64,000 bases of DNA from CALKJU01 sp046349355 (GTDB lineage Bacteria; Pseudomonadota; Alphaproteobacteria; Geminicoccales; Geminicoccaceae): assembly GCA_046349355.1 (NCBI GenBank), contig JAXMCM010000024.1:144176-208175 (forward strand), written 5' to 3'. The stretch's first letter is position 1. Each line of letters opens with the position of its first letter. Position numbers and translations under genes: made by a program. Below, piece by piece: positions 1 through 9,117 of the stretch. The notes under the pieces are model-generated. The model worked only from the letters and a program-made list of their open reading frames with translations. It had not been told where the DNA came from and made no database searches.

Positions 1-1190
1 ACGATGGCGTCGAACAGGTTGACCGAGCGGTCTGTGCGCTCGCGGGCGAAGTCGCGGGCCGGCTGGCCGCCCAGGTCCTCGACGGCGACGATTCCGGCCG
101 GCCGCGCCGGCGGTGGCGCGAAGATCGAGAACTGCCAGGCCGTCCGTCCTGCGGCGAGACGGGCGAAGCTCTGCTCGTCGACGTAGAGCAGCTCCGGCGG
201 CAGCGCCCGGTACGGCGTCGAGCCGAAGCTTGCCGCCGTCACTACGGGCTGCTGCCGCGAGCGGTAATGCTCGCCGATCAGCTGGTGGCGGGCGGCGATC
301 GCCTCCTGCGCAAGGTGGTCGAAGCTAAGCTCGGCCTCGGGCCCGACATAGTCGAACAGCGTCGCCAGCCGCTCGTGGAACAGCGGCAGCCAGTGCTCCA
401 TCCCGGGGAACGCCCGGCCGGCGACCACCGATTCCAGCAGCGGATCGCCGGTGACAGCGCCGAAATGCTGCAGGTAGCCCACCTTGAAGCGTTCGATGGC
501 GACGACGTCGAAGACGACCTCGCTCATCGGCCGCAGCTCGACCCTGTCGACCCGGTCGGCCGAGCGCTGGGTCAGCGGGTCGAAGGCGCGGATGCTGTCG
601 ACGACGTCGCCGAACAGGTCGAGCCGGAGCGGCGCCGCGGCGCCGGTCGGGTAGAGGTCGATCAGGCCGCCGCGGACGGCGTAGTCGCCCTGCTCCACCA
701 CCGTGCCGCTGCGGCGGTAGCCGTTGCGCTCGAGATGCGCCAGCAGCGCGTTGCGGTCGACACGGCCGCCGCGCTTGACGGTGAAGCTGCTGGCAGCGAC
801 CAGCTCCGGCGGCGGCACGCGCTGCACTACCGCGTTGGCCGTCGTCAGGATCAGCCTTGGCGCCGTCGAGGTTCCGGTGCTCAGCTCGGCCAGGGCCGCC
901 AGCCGCTGCGCCATCAGCTCGGCCGTCGGCGAGATGCGGTCGTAGGGCAGGCAGTCCCAGGCCGGGATCGCCACCACCTGTACCGACGGCGCGAAGAAGC
1001 GCACCATCCGCTCGATGAAGGCCAGGCGTGGCGCGTCGCGGGCGACGTGCAGGATGGAGCGCACGCCCTTGCGCATCAGCCGCTCGGCAAGGAAGCGGGC
1101 TTCCAGCCCCTCGCGGGCGTTGCCGAGCAGGGTGGTGCCGCGCGGCCGCGTCGGTGCCGGCGCTTCGGCGGCGAGCGTATCGGTGGCCAT
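1..1190 (-). CDS. mfd: Transcription-repair coupling factor Mfd, N-terminal part (cut by window edge)
   Basis: Mfd is a DNA translocase that removes RNA polymerase stalled at lesions and recruits UvrA for nucleotide excision repair. Only the first roughly 396 codons are present; the RNA-polymerase-binding and helicase parts lie left of the window. The reading frame is open to position 1. Visible hallmarks are the UvrB-like module, with the run GDYAVRGGLIDLYPTGA followed by LRLDLFGDVVDSIRAFDP, and the early PAWDCLPYDRISP segment. The ATG at 1190 was chosen because it begins 11 bp after the sdhE stop, so the two genes look like one operon. Confidence 0.95.
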   Translation of the reverse strand, partial: MATDTLAAEAPAPTRPRGTTLLGNAREGLEARFLAERLMRKGVRSILHVARDAPRLAFIERMVRFFAPSVQVVAIPAWDCLPYDRISPTAELMAQRLAALAELSTGTSTAPRLILTTANAVVQRVPPPELVAASSFTVKRGGRVDRNALLAHLERNGYRRSGTVVEQGDYAVRGGLIDLYPTGAAAPLRLDLFGDVVDSIRAFDPLTQRSADRVDRVELRPMSEVVFDVVAIERFKVGYLQHFGAVTGDPLLESVVAGRAFPGMEHWLPLFHERLATLFDYVGPEAELSFDHLAQEAIAARHQLIGEHYRSRQQPVVTAASFGSTPYRALPPELLYVDEQSFARLAAGRTAWQFSIFAPPPARPAGIVAVEDLGGQPARDFARERTDRSVNLFDAI

Positions 1191-1201
1191 CACGCTGCCC
1201 G

Positions 1202-1462
1202 TCAGCCGTTGCCGCCGACGCTGCGGAGCATGGCCAGGACATCGTGATCGTGCCGGGCGGGGACGGCGGCAGCACCGGTAACCCAGGTCCAGATGTCCTG
1301 GTCCGGCTCGTCCAGCAGCGCTTCCAGCCGGTCGAGCTGGCCGTCGTCGAGGCCATCGAGGTAGCGGTCGGTGAACCGGGCGAACAGCAGGTCGCTCTCG
1401 AGGAAGCCCCGATAGCGGCTGCGGTGCAGCAACCGCTTGCGGCGGACGGTCGCCGATTCCAT
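1202..1462 (-). CDS. sdhE: FAD assembly factor SdhE (succinate dehydrogenase assembly factor 2)
   Basis: This 86-aa cytoplasmic protein belongs to the SdhE/YgfY/SDH5 family, which promotes covalent flavinylation of the succinate dehydrogenase subunit SdhA. The signature RGxxE is present near residue 18 as YRGFLESDLLFARF, followed by the family's helical pattern LDRLEALLDEPDQDIWTWVTG. Its length is typical (85-95 aa). It is divergent from recG with about 50 bp between the starts and lies directly upstream of mfd, an order common in alphaproteobacteria. Confidence 0.93.
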   Translation of the reverse strand: MESATVRRKRLLHRSRYRGFLESDLLFARFTDRYLDGLDDGQLDRLEALLDEPDQDIWTWVTGAAAVPARHDHDVLAMLRSVGGNG

Positions 1463-1513
1463 CAGGCAGGCACCTTGGCGGGGATCGCCGATGAGGGGTG
1501 GCAGAACAGCGCC

Positions 1514-3628
1514 GTGGCTCTAGCCCAAACCGCAGCACCGGCCAAGCCGGGCGAGCAGGCGCTCGCCGCGGTGCTGCGACCGCTCGAGCACCTGCCGGCG
1601 GTCGGCCCGTCGCTGCTGCGCCTGCTCCGCCGGCTCCTCGCCAATCCCGCTCCTTGCATCTTCGACCTCGTCGCGCATCGCCCGTCGGGTGCGCTCGATC
1701 CGACGCCGGCCACGACCCTGACCGCCGATATGGAAGGCAGGCCGGTCTCGCTCCAGTGCACGATCGGCCAACCCCGCCCCGCGGGACGTGGCCGCTCGAC
1801 GCTGCGCATCCCGGCCGCGGCCGCCGGCCAGCCGCTCGACCTCGTCTTCTTCAACGTCCGCGGCAACTGGCCGCTCCGCCGCTTCCCGACCGGTGCCACG
1901 ATGCTGCTCCACGGCCGCCTCGCGCGACATGGCGGCCGCTGGCAGCTGCCGCACCCGGAGCCGCTGCCGGCGGGAGCGGATGGGGCCGAGCCGGCGGCCA
2001 TCGTCACCTACCCGCTGACCGAGGGGCTCACCCAGCCCCGCCTGCGATCGCTGATCGCCACGCTGCTGGCCGGGCTGCCCGATCTGCCGGAATGGCATGA
2101 TCCGGCGCTGCTGAAGCGGCAGGCCTGGCCCGGCTGGCGCCCGGCGATGACACTGCTCCATGCGACCGATGCCCTGCCCGCGGCAGCCGCGGCCGCCCGT
2201 CGCCGGCTCGCCTACGACGAGCTGCTCGCCAGCCAGCTGGCCCTGCAGCTCGTCCGCTTGCGGCGCGAGGCCGAGGGCGGGCGCGCCGTGGCCGGACTGG
2301 GCAGCCTCCGCACCCGGCTGCTCGCCGCCCTTCCCTACGTGCCGACCGCCGACCAGGCTGCGGCGATCGAGGCCATCCTCGCCGACATGGCGGCTCCCCG
2401 GCCGATGCTGCGCCTGCTCATGGGCGACGTCGGCAGCGGCAAGACGCTGGTCGCCCTGCTGGCGATGCTGGAAGCGGCGGAAGCCGGCGGGCAGGCGGTG
2501 CTGATGGCGCCGACCGAGACGCTGGCGCTGCAGCATGCCGCCGGGATCGCCCGCCTCGTCGCTCCGCTGGGTCTTGGCGTCGAGGTCCTGGTCGGCTCCG
2601 CCACCGCCGCCACCCGGCGCGCCGCCGAACGGCGCGTCCGCACGGGCGAAGCGAGGCTCGTGATCGGCACCCATGCGCTGTTCCAGGGTGGGACGACCTT
2701 CGCCGACCTGACGCTGGCGGTGATCGACGAGCAGCACCGGTTCGGCGTCGGCCAGCGCCTCGAGCTGCGCGCCAAGGGCCGCGCCGTCGACATGCTGCTC
2801 CTGACCGCGACACCCATCCCGCGCACCCTGCTGTTGAGCGGATATGGCGACATCGCCACCTCGACGCTGCGCCAGAAGCCGCCCGGGCGGACCCCGATCC
2901 GCACCACGGCCGTGCCGATCACGAGGATCGACGAGGTCATCGAAGGCATCGGCCGCGCGCTGGCCGCAGGCGGACGGGCCTACTGGGTCTGTCCGCGGAT
3001 CGGCGAGAGCGAGGAGGAGGAAGCCGGCGCCGCCGAGCATCGGGCGCGTGCGCTGGAGCTGCGCTTCGGCCGGGCGGTCGCCCTGGTGCACGGGCGGATG
3101 CGAAGTTCCGACCGCCAGCGGGCGATGGCCGACTTCGCTGCCGGCCGGTCGACGCTGCTGGTGGCCACGACCGTCATCGAGGTCGGCATCGACGTTCCCG
3201 AGGCCAGCATCATCGTCGTCGAGGGTGCCGAGCGTTTCGGCCTCGCCCAGCTCCACCAGCTGCGCGGCCGCGTCGGTCGCGGTGCTGCCGCCTCGGACTG
3301 CGTGCTGCTCTACGGCCAACCGCTGGGTGCGATGGCGCGCAGCCGGCTGCAGGTGCTGCGGCGGTCGGACGATGGCTTCCACATTGCCGAGGAGGACCTG
3401 CGCCTTCGCGGGCCTGGCGAGGTGCTCGGCCTGCGCCAGAGCGGGCTGCCGTCCTTCCGCTTCGCCGATCTGGCCCTCGACCGCGACCTGCTGCCGCTCG
3501 CTCATGATGATGCCCGGCTGGCCCTCGCCCGCGATCCGGAGCTCAAGGGCGGCAGGGGCGAGGCCTTGCGCCTGTTGCTGCGCCTGTTCGATCGCGACTC
3601 TGCCGCCACCCTTGTGACCGCCGGCTGA
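1514..3628 (+). CDS. recG: ATP-dependent DNA helicase RecG
   Basis: RecG remodels stalled replication forks and branch-migrates recombination intermediates. The 704-residue product is normal for the family. In order it has the wedge/OB region, Walker A GDVGSGKT (about residue 305), an IDEQHRFGV DExH-type motif, TATPIPRT, then the helicase C domain with VEVGIDVPEA (TTVIEVGIDVPEAS), QLRGRVGRG and the RecG tail LRLRGPGEVLG. There is no ATG at the 5' end. A GTG at 1514 was chosen because it follows a GAGGGGT Shine-Dalgarno and begins just before the LPAVGPSLL helix usual at RecG N-termini; a TTG at 1475 is the alternative. The gene abuts the convergent DUF502 stop without overlap. Confidence 0.94.
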   Translation: MALAQTAAPAKPGEQALAAVLRPLEHLPAVGPSLLRLLRRLLANPAPCIFDLVAHRPSGALDPTPATTLTADMEGRPVSLQCTIGQPRPAGRGRSTLRIPAAAAGQPLDLVFFNVRGNWPLRRFPTGATMLLHGRLARHGGRWQLPHPEPLPAGADGAEPAAIVTYPLTEGLTQPRLRSLIATLLAGLPDLPEWHDPALLKRQAWPGWRPAMTLLHATDALPAAAAAARRRLAYDELLASQLALQLVRLRREAEGGRAVAGLGSLRTRLLAALPYVPTADQAAAIEAILADMAAPRPMLRLLMGDVGSGKTLVALLAMLEAAEAGGQAVLMAPTETLALQHAAGIARLVAPLGLGVEVLVGSATAATRRAAERRVRTGEARLVIGTHALFQGGTTFADLTLAVIDEQHRFGVGQRLELRAKGRAVDMLLLTATPIPRTLLLSGYGDIATSTLRQKPPGRTPIRTTAVPITRIDEVIEGIGRALAAGGRAYWVCPRIGESEEEEAGAAEHRARALELRFGRAVALVHGRMRSSDRQRAMADFAAGRSTLLVATTVIEVGIDVPEASIIVVEGAERFGLAQLHQLRGRVGRGAAASDCVLLYGQPLGAMARSRLQVLRRSDDGFHIAEEDLRLRGPGEVLGLRQSGLPSFRFADLALDRDLLPLAHDDARLALARDPELKGGRGEALRLLLRLFDRDSAATLVTAG

Positions 3629-4357
3629 TCAGGCCGGGTCGACGGTCTCGCGCTCCGGGCGGGTCCCGGCATCGGCAGGCAGGGATGCCGGCGGCGCCAC
3701 CATGCCGCCGGAGATGATCAGCTTCATCGCCTCCTCGACCGTCAGGTCGACCGGGATCGCCTCGCGCCGTGGCACCATCACGAAGTAGCCGGTGGTCGGG
3801 TTCGGCGTGCACGGCAGGAACAGGCTGACGAGGTCGTCGTCGACGACGCGGGCCACCGCCGCCGGCGCGTTGCCGGTGACGAAGGCCACCGACCATGTGC
3901 CCTGGCGCGGCCATTCGACCAGCACGACCTCGCGGAACGAGCGCGAGGACTGGGCGAGCACCGTCTCGAACAGCTGCTTCAAGGTGCTGTAGAGGCTGCG
4001 GATGACCGGGGTGCGGTGCAGCAGCCGCTCGCCGCTTCGCATCATCAGGCGGCCGACATAGCTGGCCGTGAACCAGCCGATCAGGACGAGACCGACGAGG
4101 GTCAGCAGCAGGCCGATGCCGGGGATCGTGAAGGGCAGGAACTGCTCGGGATTGTACCGTGCCGGGATCAGGCCGGCGATGCGCGAGTCGAAGTAGTCGA
4201 TCACCTGCCAGACGATGAAGAAGGTGATGCTGATCGGCGCCGTGACGATGATGCCGGCGAGGAGATAGGTCCGCAGCTTCGCGAGGAGGCCCATCGGTCG
4301 CGGGCCGGCGTTCGCGCCCCCGACCTCGACAGGCCCGTTGTCGCCAGCTCTGCCCAT
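3629..4357 (-). CDS. DUF502 family inner-membrane protein
   Basis: This 242-aa protein matches the DUF502 family of uncharacterised membrane proteins. Two hydrophobic segments are clear: one around residues 25-50 (YLLAGIIVTAPISITFFIVW) and one around 72-97 (LLLTLVGLVLIGWFTASYVG). They are followed by the conserved soluble part with TPVIRSLYSTLKQ and PNPTTGYFVMVPR. The ATG at 4357 has a GGGGAGG Shine-Dalgarno 11 bp upstream; an upstream in-frame ATG at 4471 lacks family-like sequence. The gene is convergent with recG, a neighbourhood typical of alphaproteobacteria. Its biochemical role is unknown. Confidence 0.9.
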   Translation of the reverse strand: MGRAGDNGPVEVGGANAGPRPMGLLAKLRTYLLAGIIVTAPISITFFIVWQVIDYFDSRIAGLIPARYNPEQFLPFTIPGIGLLLTLVGLVLIGWFTASYVGRLMMRSGERLLHRTPVIRSLYSTLKQLFETVLAQSSRSFREVVLVEWPRQGTWSVAFVTGNAPAAVARVVDDDLVSLFLPCTPNPTTGYFVMVPRREAIPVDLTVEEAMKLIISGGMVAPPASLPADAGTRPERETVDPA

Positions 4358-4727
4358 CGCTCCGGCAACCTCCCCGCGGCGGTGCCCCGGTTCGACCCTA
4401 TCGCAGCGCAACATATGCGCCTCGCGGCGATGGCGTCCAGCCGTGGCGGTCGACGCAGGCGTTGCCGCCACCGGCCGCGGTCCGGATGGCTTGAAAGACG
4501 ATTACTTTTGATCGGCAATTATCTAGAATTTTATTGAATTTTTCGTAAAGCCTTTACTTTGAATTTCTGACGAAGTCGTTGACTTGGACAGACGCACACG
4601 ACAGTATTGCTAATAGGCAGCCAGACGCGTCGCGGTCAGGGCGATGCGATGGCATCGGCGAATGGATGGGGGGCTCGGTCAACCGAGACGTTGGTTCGCG
4701 GAGACCGGGACGAGCGGAGTGAACGGC
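4358..4727. other. Divergent intergenic region with an unusually AT-rich core
   Basis: About 370 bp separate the DUF502 start from the next plus-strand start. The stretch 4500-4620 is strikingly AT-rich for this genome (runs such as aattttattgaatttttcg). It must hold the promoters of both flanking genes. A TTGACT at about 4580 could be a -35 element, but no well-spaced -10 is obvious. No credible small gene was seen. Confidence 0.6.
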
Positions 4728-5195
4728 ATGAATGTGATTTCCAATTCCATGCTGCTGGTTCGTCGGATCTCTGAGCTTCAGCGTCGCCGCGAGGCGCTGG
4801 TCGACCGCCAGGACCGGCTGCGCCGCAGCCTGCCCGAATGGGCCTTCGCCCCCCTGCAGCTGGCTGGCATGTCGGCGGACGAGATCCGCGGTATGGTCGG
4901 CGAGATCACCGAGGCGGAGCGCGCCTCCGGCCTCGACACGATCGAGCGCGACATCGAGCAGATCGATGGCCAGATCGAGGATCTCGAGAACCAGTTGCTG
5001 ACGACACCCTCGCGGACGCTGGACAGCGTCCAGGCTGTGCTCGACCTCGCCGTCAGCCGCTGCCGCGCCCACACCGTGTCGGACCCGAACGACGTGTTCT
5101 ACGACTACGGTGACAGCCGCGTGCTCTACTTCCTCGAGCGGGCCAACGAGGATCTCCGCGCGATCCTCGCCGCCGAGCAGCGCCAGGCCAGCTGA
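4728..5195 (+). CDS. Small coiled-coil protein of unknown function
   Basis: The predicted product is 155 aa, soluble and strongly helical. Heptad-like segments run from about residue 10 to 100 (VRRISELQRRREALVDRQDR, then ERDIEQIDGQIEDLENQLLT), followed by a compact C-terminal part with FYDYGDSRVLYFLERANEDL. The ATG at 4728 was chosen because a GGAG lies about 9 bp upstream; an in-frame ATG at 4644 adds an Arg/Gly-rich leader that looks like noncoding sequence. I do not recognise the family. The long AT-rich upstream region suggests its own promoter, and a strong hairpin follows the stop. Confidence 0.72.
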   Translation: MNVISNSMLLVRRISELQRRREALVDRQDRLRRSLPEWAFAPLQLAGMSADEIRGMVGEITEAERASGLDTIERDIEQIDGQIEDLENQLLTTPSRTLDSVQAVLDLAVSRCRAHTVSDPNDVFYDYGDSRVLYFLERANEDLRAILAAEQRQAS

Positions 5196-5205
5196 AACCA
5201 CCGAC

Positions 5206-5242
5206 GGCGCCGGGCCGGGACGCTCCGCCCCGGTCCGGCGCC
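5206..5242. terminator. GC-rich hairpin between convergent genes
   Basis: A near-perfect inverted repeat (GGCGCCGGgCCGGG ... CCCCGGtCCGGCGCC) lies between the stop of the coiled-coil gene and the stop of aspS. It probably serves as a bidirectional terminator. There is no long T tract. Confidence 0.6.
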
Positions 5243-5247
5243 CCGTC

Positions 5248-7071
5248 TCAGGCCGTGCCTTCCGGCCGCCGCTTCGCCTCGTCCTCGCGTAATTTCTCGC
5301 GCGCCGCCAGCGACAGCTGGATGTTTAGCTCCTTGAGCTGCTTTTCCGTCACCGTGCCCGGTGCCCCGAGCAGCAGCTCCTGCGCCTGCTGGTTCAGCGG
5401 GAAGGCGGTCACCTCCCGCAGGTTCGTGGTGTCGGCCAGCAGCATGACGATCCGGTCGATGCCGGGTGCGATGCCGCCGTGCGGCGGGGCGCCGTAGGTC
5501 AGCGCCCGCAGCATCCCGCCGAACCGCCGCTCCAGCTCGTCGCGGCCGTAGCCGGCGATGGCGAAGGCCTTCTCCATGATGTCGGGGCGATGGTTGCGGA
5601 TCGCACCCGAGCTCAGCTCGATGCCGTTGCAGACGATGTCGTACTGGTAGGCGAGGATGCTGAGCGGCTCCTGCGTCTCCAGCGCCTCCAGCCCGCCTTG
5701 CGGCATCGAGAACGGGTTGTGCGAGAAGACCACCTGCTTGAGCTCGTCGTCCCACTCGTACATCGGGAAGTCGACGATCCAGCAGAACCGGAAGGTGTCC
5801 TTCTCGACGATGCCGAGGTCCTGGCCGACCCGCTGGCGGATGGCGCCGGCCGGCTTGGCGATCGCCGCCTCCTGGCCGCAGACGAAGAACACGCCGTCGC
5901 CGGTGGCGAGCCCGGCCGCCTGCATCACCTGGGCGATGCGCTCGGGCCCGAGGAACTTGGCGACCGGGCCGCGCGGCTGCTCCTCCACGACGATCCAGCC
6001 GGCGCCGGGCAGGCCCAGCTCCTTGGCGTAGCCGTCGACCTGATCGAAGAACCGGCGCGGCTGCCCGGCGGCCTTGGGCGCCGGGATGGCGCGGACCACG
6101 GCCCCCTTCTCGATGGCCGCGGCGAAGACCTTGAAGTCGCTGCCGCGGAAGGCCTCGGTGACGTCGGCGATGACCAGCGGGTTGCGCAGGTCGGGCTTGT
6201 CGCTGCCGTACTTCAGCATGGCGTCGCGGAAGGTGATCCGCGCGAACGGCCGCGCCGGCACCGTCCAGCCCTCGGGGGCGAACTCCTCGAACAGCCCGTG
6301 CATCACCGGCTCGACCGCCTGGAAGACGTCCTCCTGGGTGACGAAGGCCATCTCGAGGTCGAGCTGGTAGAACTCGCCGGGGCTGCGGTCGGCGCGCGCG
6401 TCCTCGTCGCGGAAGCAGGGGGCGATCTGGAAGTACCGGTCGAAGCCGGAGATCATGTAGAGCTGCTTGTACTGCTGCGGCGCCTGCGGCAGCGCGTAGA
6501 AGCGGCCTGGATGCAGCCGCGACGGCACCAGGAAGTCGCGTGCACCCTCGGGCGAGCTGGCCGTCAGGATCGGCGTCTGGAACTCGGTGAAGCCCTGCTC
6601 GACCATGCGCCGGCGGATGCTGGCGATGATCGCCGAGCGCAGCCGGATGTTGCGCTGCATGCGCTCGCGGCGGAGGTCGAGGAAGCGGTAGCGCAGCCGC
6701 AGGTCCTCGGGATTGTCGCGCTCGGCGTTGACCTGCATCGGCAGCGTCTCGGCGGCCGACTGCACCGCCAGCTCGCGCACCGTCACCTCGATCTCGCCGG
6801 TGCCGAGGCCCGGGTTCACCGTCTCGGCCGAGCGGGCGACGACCTCGCCGGTGACGGTGATCACGGTCTCGTTGCGCAGGCCCTCGGCGGCGGCGAACAC
6901 CGCCGAGCCCGGATGGAAGACGAGCTGGGTCAGGCCGGTATGGTCGCGCAGGTCGACAAACAGAAGCTGGCCGTGATCGCGCTTCCGGTGTACCCAACCG
7001 CTCAGGCGAACTTCCTGGCCGACGGCCGACTTGCGCAGCTCGCCGCAGCGGTGCGTACGATACGCGTGCAT
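5248..7071 (-). CDS. aspS: Aspartyl-tRNA synthetase (bacterial type, probably Asp/Asn-tRNA)
   Basis: This class II aminoacyl-tRNA synthetase of 607 aa charges tRNA-Asp. It has the N-terminal OB fold (LSGWVHRKRDHGQLLFVDLRD), class II motif 2 (CFRDEDARADRSPGEFYQLD), the FRDAMLKYGSDKPDLRNP segment, the inserted GAD domain of bacterial AspRS, and motif 3 GIAPGIDRIVMLLA. The start MHAYRTHRCGELRKS is the family's usual N-terminus and is preceded by GAGG with 7 bp spacing; an ATG 12 bp upstream is the alternative. It is divergent from rnd. Whether it also charges tRNA-Asn depends on the presence of asnS and gatCAB elsewhere. Confidence 0.96.
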   Translation of the reverse strand: MHAYRTHRCGELRKSAVGQEVRLSGWVHRKRDHGQLLFVDLRDHTGLTQLVFHPGSAVFAAAEGLRNETVITVTGEVVARSAETVNPGLGTGEIEVTVRELAVQSAAETLPMQVNAERDNPEDLRLRYRFLDLRRERMQRNIRLRSAIIASIRRRMVEQGFTEFQTPILTASSPEGARDFLVPSRLHPGRFYALPQAPQQYKQLYMISGFDRYFQIAPCFRDEDARADRSPGEFYQLDLEMAFVTQEDVFQAVEPVMHGLFEEFAPEGWTVPARPFARITFRDAMLKYGSDKPDLRNPLVIADVTEAFRGSDFKVFAAAIEKGAVVRAIPAPKAAGQPRRFFDQVDGYAKELGLPGAGWIVVEEQPRGPVAKFLGPERIAQVMQAAGLATGDGVFFVCGQEAAIAKPAGAIRQRVGQDLGIVEKDTFRFCWIVDFPMYEWDDELKQVVFSHNPFSMPQGGLEALETQEPLSILAYQYDIVCNGIELSSGAIRNHRPDIMEKAFAIAGYGRDELERRFGGMLRALTYGAPPHGGIAPGIDRIVMLLADTTNLREVTAFPLNQQAQELLLGAPGTVTEKQLKELNIQLSLAAREKLREDEAKRRPEGTA

Positions 7072-7186
7072 CCGGATCCTCATCCATGAGCCGACGCCCG
7101 GCAGGCGGCCGGGTCGAAGCGGCGGCACAACGTCACGACGCCCGGCGCCCTGTCAAGGCACGGGCCCCCAGCCGAGCACGGTCGCC

Positions 7187-8335
7187 ATGAGCCTGATCAC
7201 CACCACCGCCGAGCTCGCCGCCTTCGCCGAGCGCATGGCCGCCGAGCGCTTCGTCGCGGTCGACACCGAGTTCATGCGCGACCGCACCTTCTTCCCGAAG
7301 CTCTGCCTGGTGCAGGTCGCCGGTGCGGCCGAGGCCGTGGCGATCGACCCGCTGGCGCCCGGCATCGACCTGGCACCGCTGGTGGGGCTGATGGACGCCC
7401 CCGGCGTCGTCAAGGTGCTGCATGCCGCCCGGCAGGATCTCGAGATCTTCTTCCGCCTGTCCGGCCGGCTGCCGGCGCCGCTCTACGATACCCAGGTGGC
7501 GGCCATGGTCTGCGGCTTCGGCGAGGAGGTCGCCTACGAGACCCTGGTCAACGAGATCGCCAGGGGCCGGCTCGACAAGGCCTCGCGCTTCACCGACTGG
7601 GCGCGCCGCCCGCTGTCGCCGGCGCAGCTGACCTATGCGCTGGGCGACGTGACGCACCTGCGGACCATCTACGAGGCGCTGAGCAAGCGCATCGACAAGG
7701 CCGGCCGCACCGCCTGGGTCGAGGAGGAGATCCGCAGCCTCGCCGATCCCGCCATCTACCAGCCCGACGTCGGCGAGGCCTGGCGGCGCCTCAAGCCGCG
7801 CTCGCGCGACCGGCGCTTCCTCGGCATCGTCAAGGCGCTGGCCACCTGGCGCGAGCGCGAGGCGCAGCGCCGCGACCTGCCGCGCAACCGGGTGCTGCGC
7901 GACGACCTGGTGATGGAGATCGCCGCCACCCGGCCGACCAGCGTCGAGGCGCTGCGCGAGCTCGAGCGGGTCAGCCTCGACCGCGAGAGTGCGAAAGCCG
8001 TGGTCGCCGAGATCCAGGCCGCCATGGCCCTGCCCGACGCCGAGCTGCCCGAGGCCGAGGTGCCGGTGCGGCTGCCGCGCGGCATCGGCCCGATCGTCGA
8101 CATGCTGCGCGTGCTGCTCAAGCTGCGCTCGGAGGAGAGCGAGGTGGCGCAGCGGCTGATCGCCAACGGCAGCGACCTCGAGGCGATCGCGCTCGACGAC
8201 GACGCCGACGTGCCGGCGCTCAAGGGCTGGCGGCGCGACATCTTCGGCGAGGAGGCGCTGGCGCTGAAGCGCGGCGGCATCGGGCTGGCCATCCGCAACC
8301 GGCGGCCGACGGTGGTGCCGCTGCCGGAGGCATGA
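7187..8335 (+). CDS. rnd: Ribonuclease D
   Basis: RNase D is a 3'-5' exoribonuclease of the DEDD superfamily that matures tRNA 3' ends. The 382-aa product carries the exonuclease motifs in order: FVAVDTEFMRD (Exo I), HAARQDLEIF (Exo II) and YALGDVTHLRTIY (Exo III). A C-terminal HRDC-type region includes the LATWREREAQRRDLPRNRVLRD segment, the usual RNase D linker into HRDC. The ATG at 7187 is where family similarity begins. It is divergent from aspS and overlaps the next gene by 4 bp (ATGA), indicating translational coupling. Confidence 0.95.
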   Translation: MSLITTTAELAAFAERMAAERFVAVDTEFMRDRTFFPKLCLVQVAGAAEAVAIDPLAPGIDLAPLVGLMDAPGVVKVLHAARQDLEIFFRLSGRLPAPLYDTQVAAMVCGFGEEVAYETLVNEIARGRLDKASRFTDWARRPLSPAQLTYALGDVTHLRTIYEALSKRIDKAGRTAWVEEEIRSLADPAIYQPDVGEAWRRLKPRSRDRRFLGIVKALATWREREAQRRDLPRNRVLRDDLVMEIAATRPTSVEALRELERVSLDRESAKAVVAEIQAAMALPDAELPEAEVPVRLPRGIGPIVDMLRVLLKLRSEESEVAQRLIANGSDLEAIALDDDADVPALKGWRRDIFGEEALALKRGGIGLAIRNRRPTVVPLPEA

Positions 8336-9117
8336 GCGTCCTCGTCGCCGCGGCCGGCGGGTTCATCGGCCGCCACCTCGCCGCCGCCCTGCCCGCCGAC
8401 CGGGTCCGCACCGCCGCCCACGCCGACGCCGCGGCCGCCCTGCCCGGTGCTGCCGCCGCGGTCTGGTGCGGCCGCAACCCGCGGCTCGGCAAGCCCGGCT
8501 GGCAGGTGGACGACGACCCCGAGGTGGCGTTCGGCCGGGCCTGCGCCGGCGCCGGCGTGCATCTCCTGAGTCTCGGCACGCGGAAAGTCTATGCGCCGTC
8601 GCCGCGGCCGCTGGCCGAGGACGATCCGACCGGCACTGCCGACGCCTACGGCCGCGACCGGCTGGCGGTGGAACAGGCGCTCGTGGCGATCCCGGGGCTG
8701 CGGCTGACGCGGCTGCGGCTGGCCAACGTCTTCGGCTTCGAGCCGGGCCGGCCGACCTTCCTGGGCGCCATGCTCGACGGCCTCGCCCGCGACGGGACAG
8801 TGCGGTTCGCGATGAGCCCGTTCACGCCCCGCGACTTCCTGCCGGTCGAGGATGCGGCGGCGATGCTCGCGGCGCTGGCCCTCGATCCGCCGGGCGGGGT
8901 GGTGAACCTCGGCTCCGGCATCGCCCTGCCGACCGGAAGGCTGGCCATGGCCCTGCTCGAGGGCTTTGGCGGCGGCCGGCTGCTGGTCGAGGACGCGGCC
9001 GAGCGCGACGGCTTCGTGCTCGACGTGCGCCGGCTGTTCTGGCGGACCGGCCTCGCCGTCACCGAAGCCGCCATCCTCGAGGCCGCGCGCGCCGCCGGAC
9101 GCCGCCTCAGAAGATGA
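8332..9117 (+). CDS. NAD-dependent epimerase/dehydratase family protein (short SDR)
   Basis: The 261-aa product begins with a Rossmann motif (AAAGGFIGRHLAAALP) and has the extended-SDR middle SLGTRKVYAPS...YGRDRLAVEQAL and RLANVFGFEPGRPTFLG. The catalytic YxxxK appears as Y-G-R-D-R, with Arg where Lys is expected. It is translationally coupled to rnd (ATGA overlap). The substrate is unknown; a nucleotide-sugar or other carbonyl substrate is possible. Its 3' end overlaps the convergent RTX gene by 11 bp. Confidence 0.8.
   Translation: MSVLVAAAGGFIGRHLAAALPADRVRTAAHADAAAALPGAAAAVWCGRNPRLGKPGWQVDDDPEVAFGRACAGAGVHLLSLGTRKVYAPSPRPLAEDDPTGTADAYGRDRLAVEQALVAIPGLRLTRLRLANVFGFEPGRPTFLGAMLDGLARDGTVRFAMSPFTPRDFLPVEDAAAMLAALALDPPGGVVNLGSGIALPTGRLAMALLEGFGGGRLLVEDAAERDGFVLDVRRLFWRTGLAVTEAAILEAARAAGRRLRR

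Noticed and set aside
325..1356. A 343-codon minus-strand frame across the mfd region
   Set aside because: It is in a different frame from the conserved Mfd sequence, which stays open to the window edge.
4554..5201. A 215-codon minus-strand frame over the coiled-coil gene
   Set aside because: It is rich in Val/Leu/Gly/Arg typical of antisense shadows in GC-rich DNA, and the plus-strand gene has a good ribosome-binding site.
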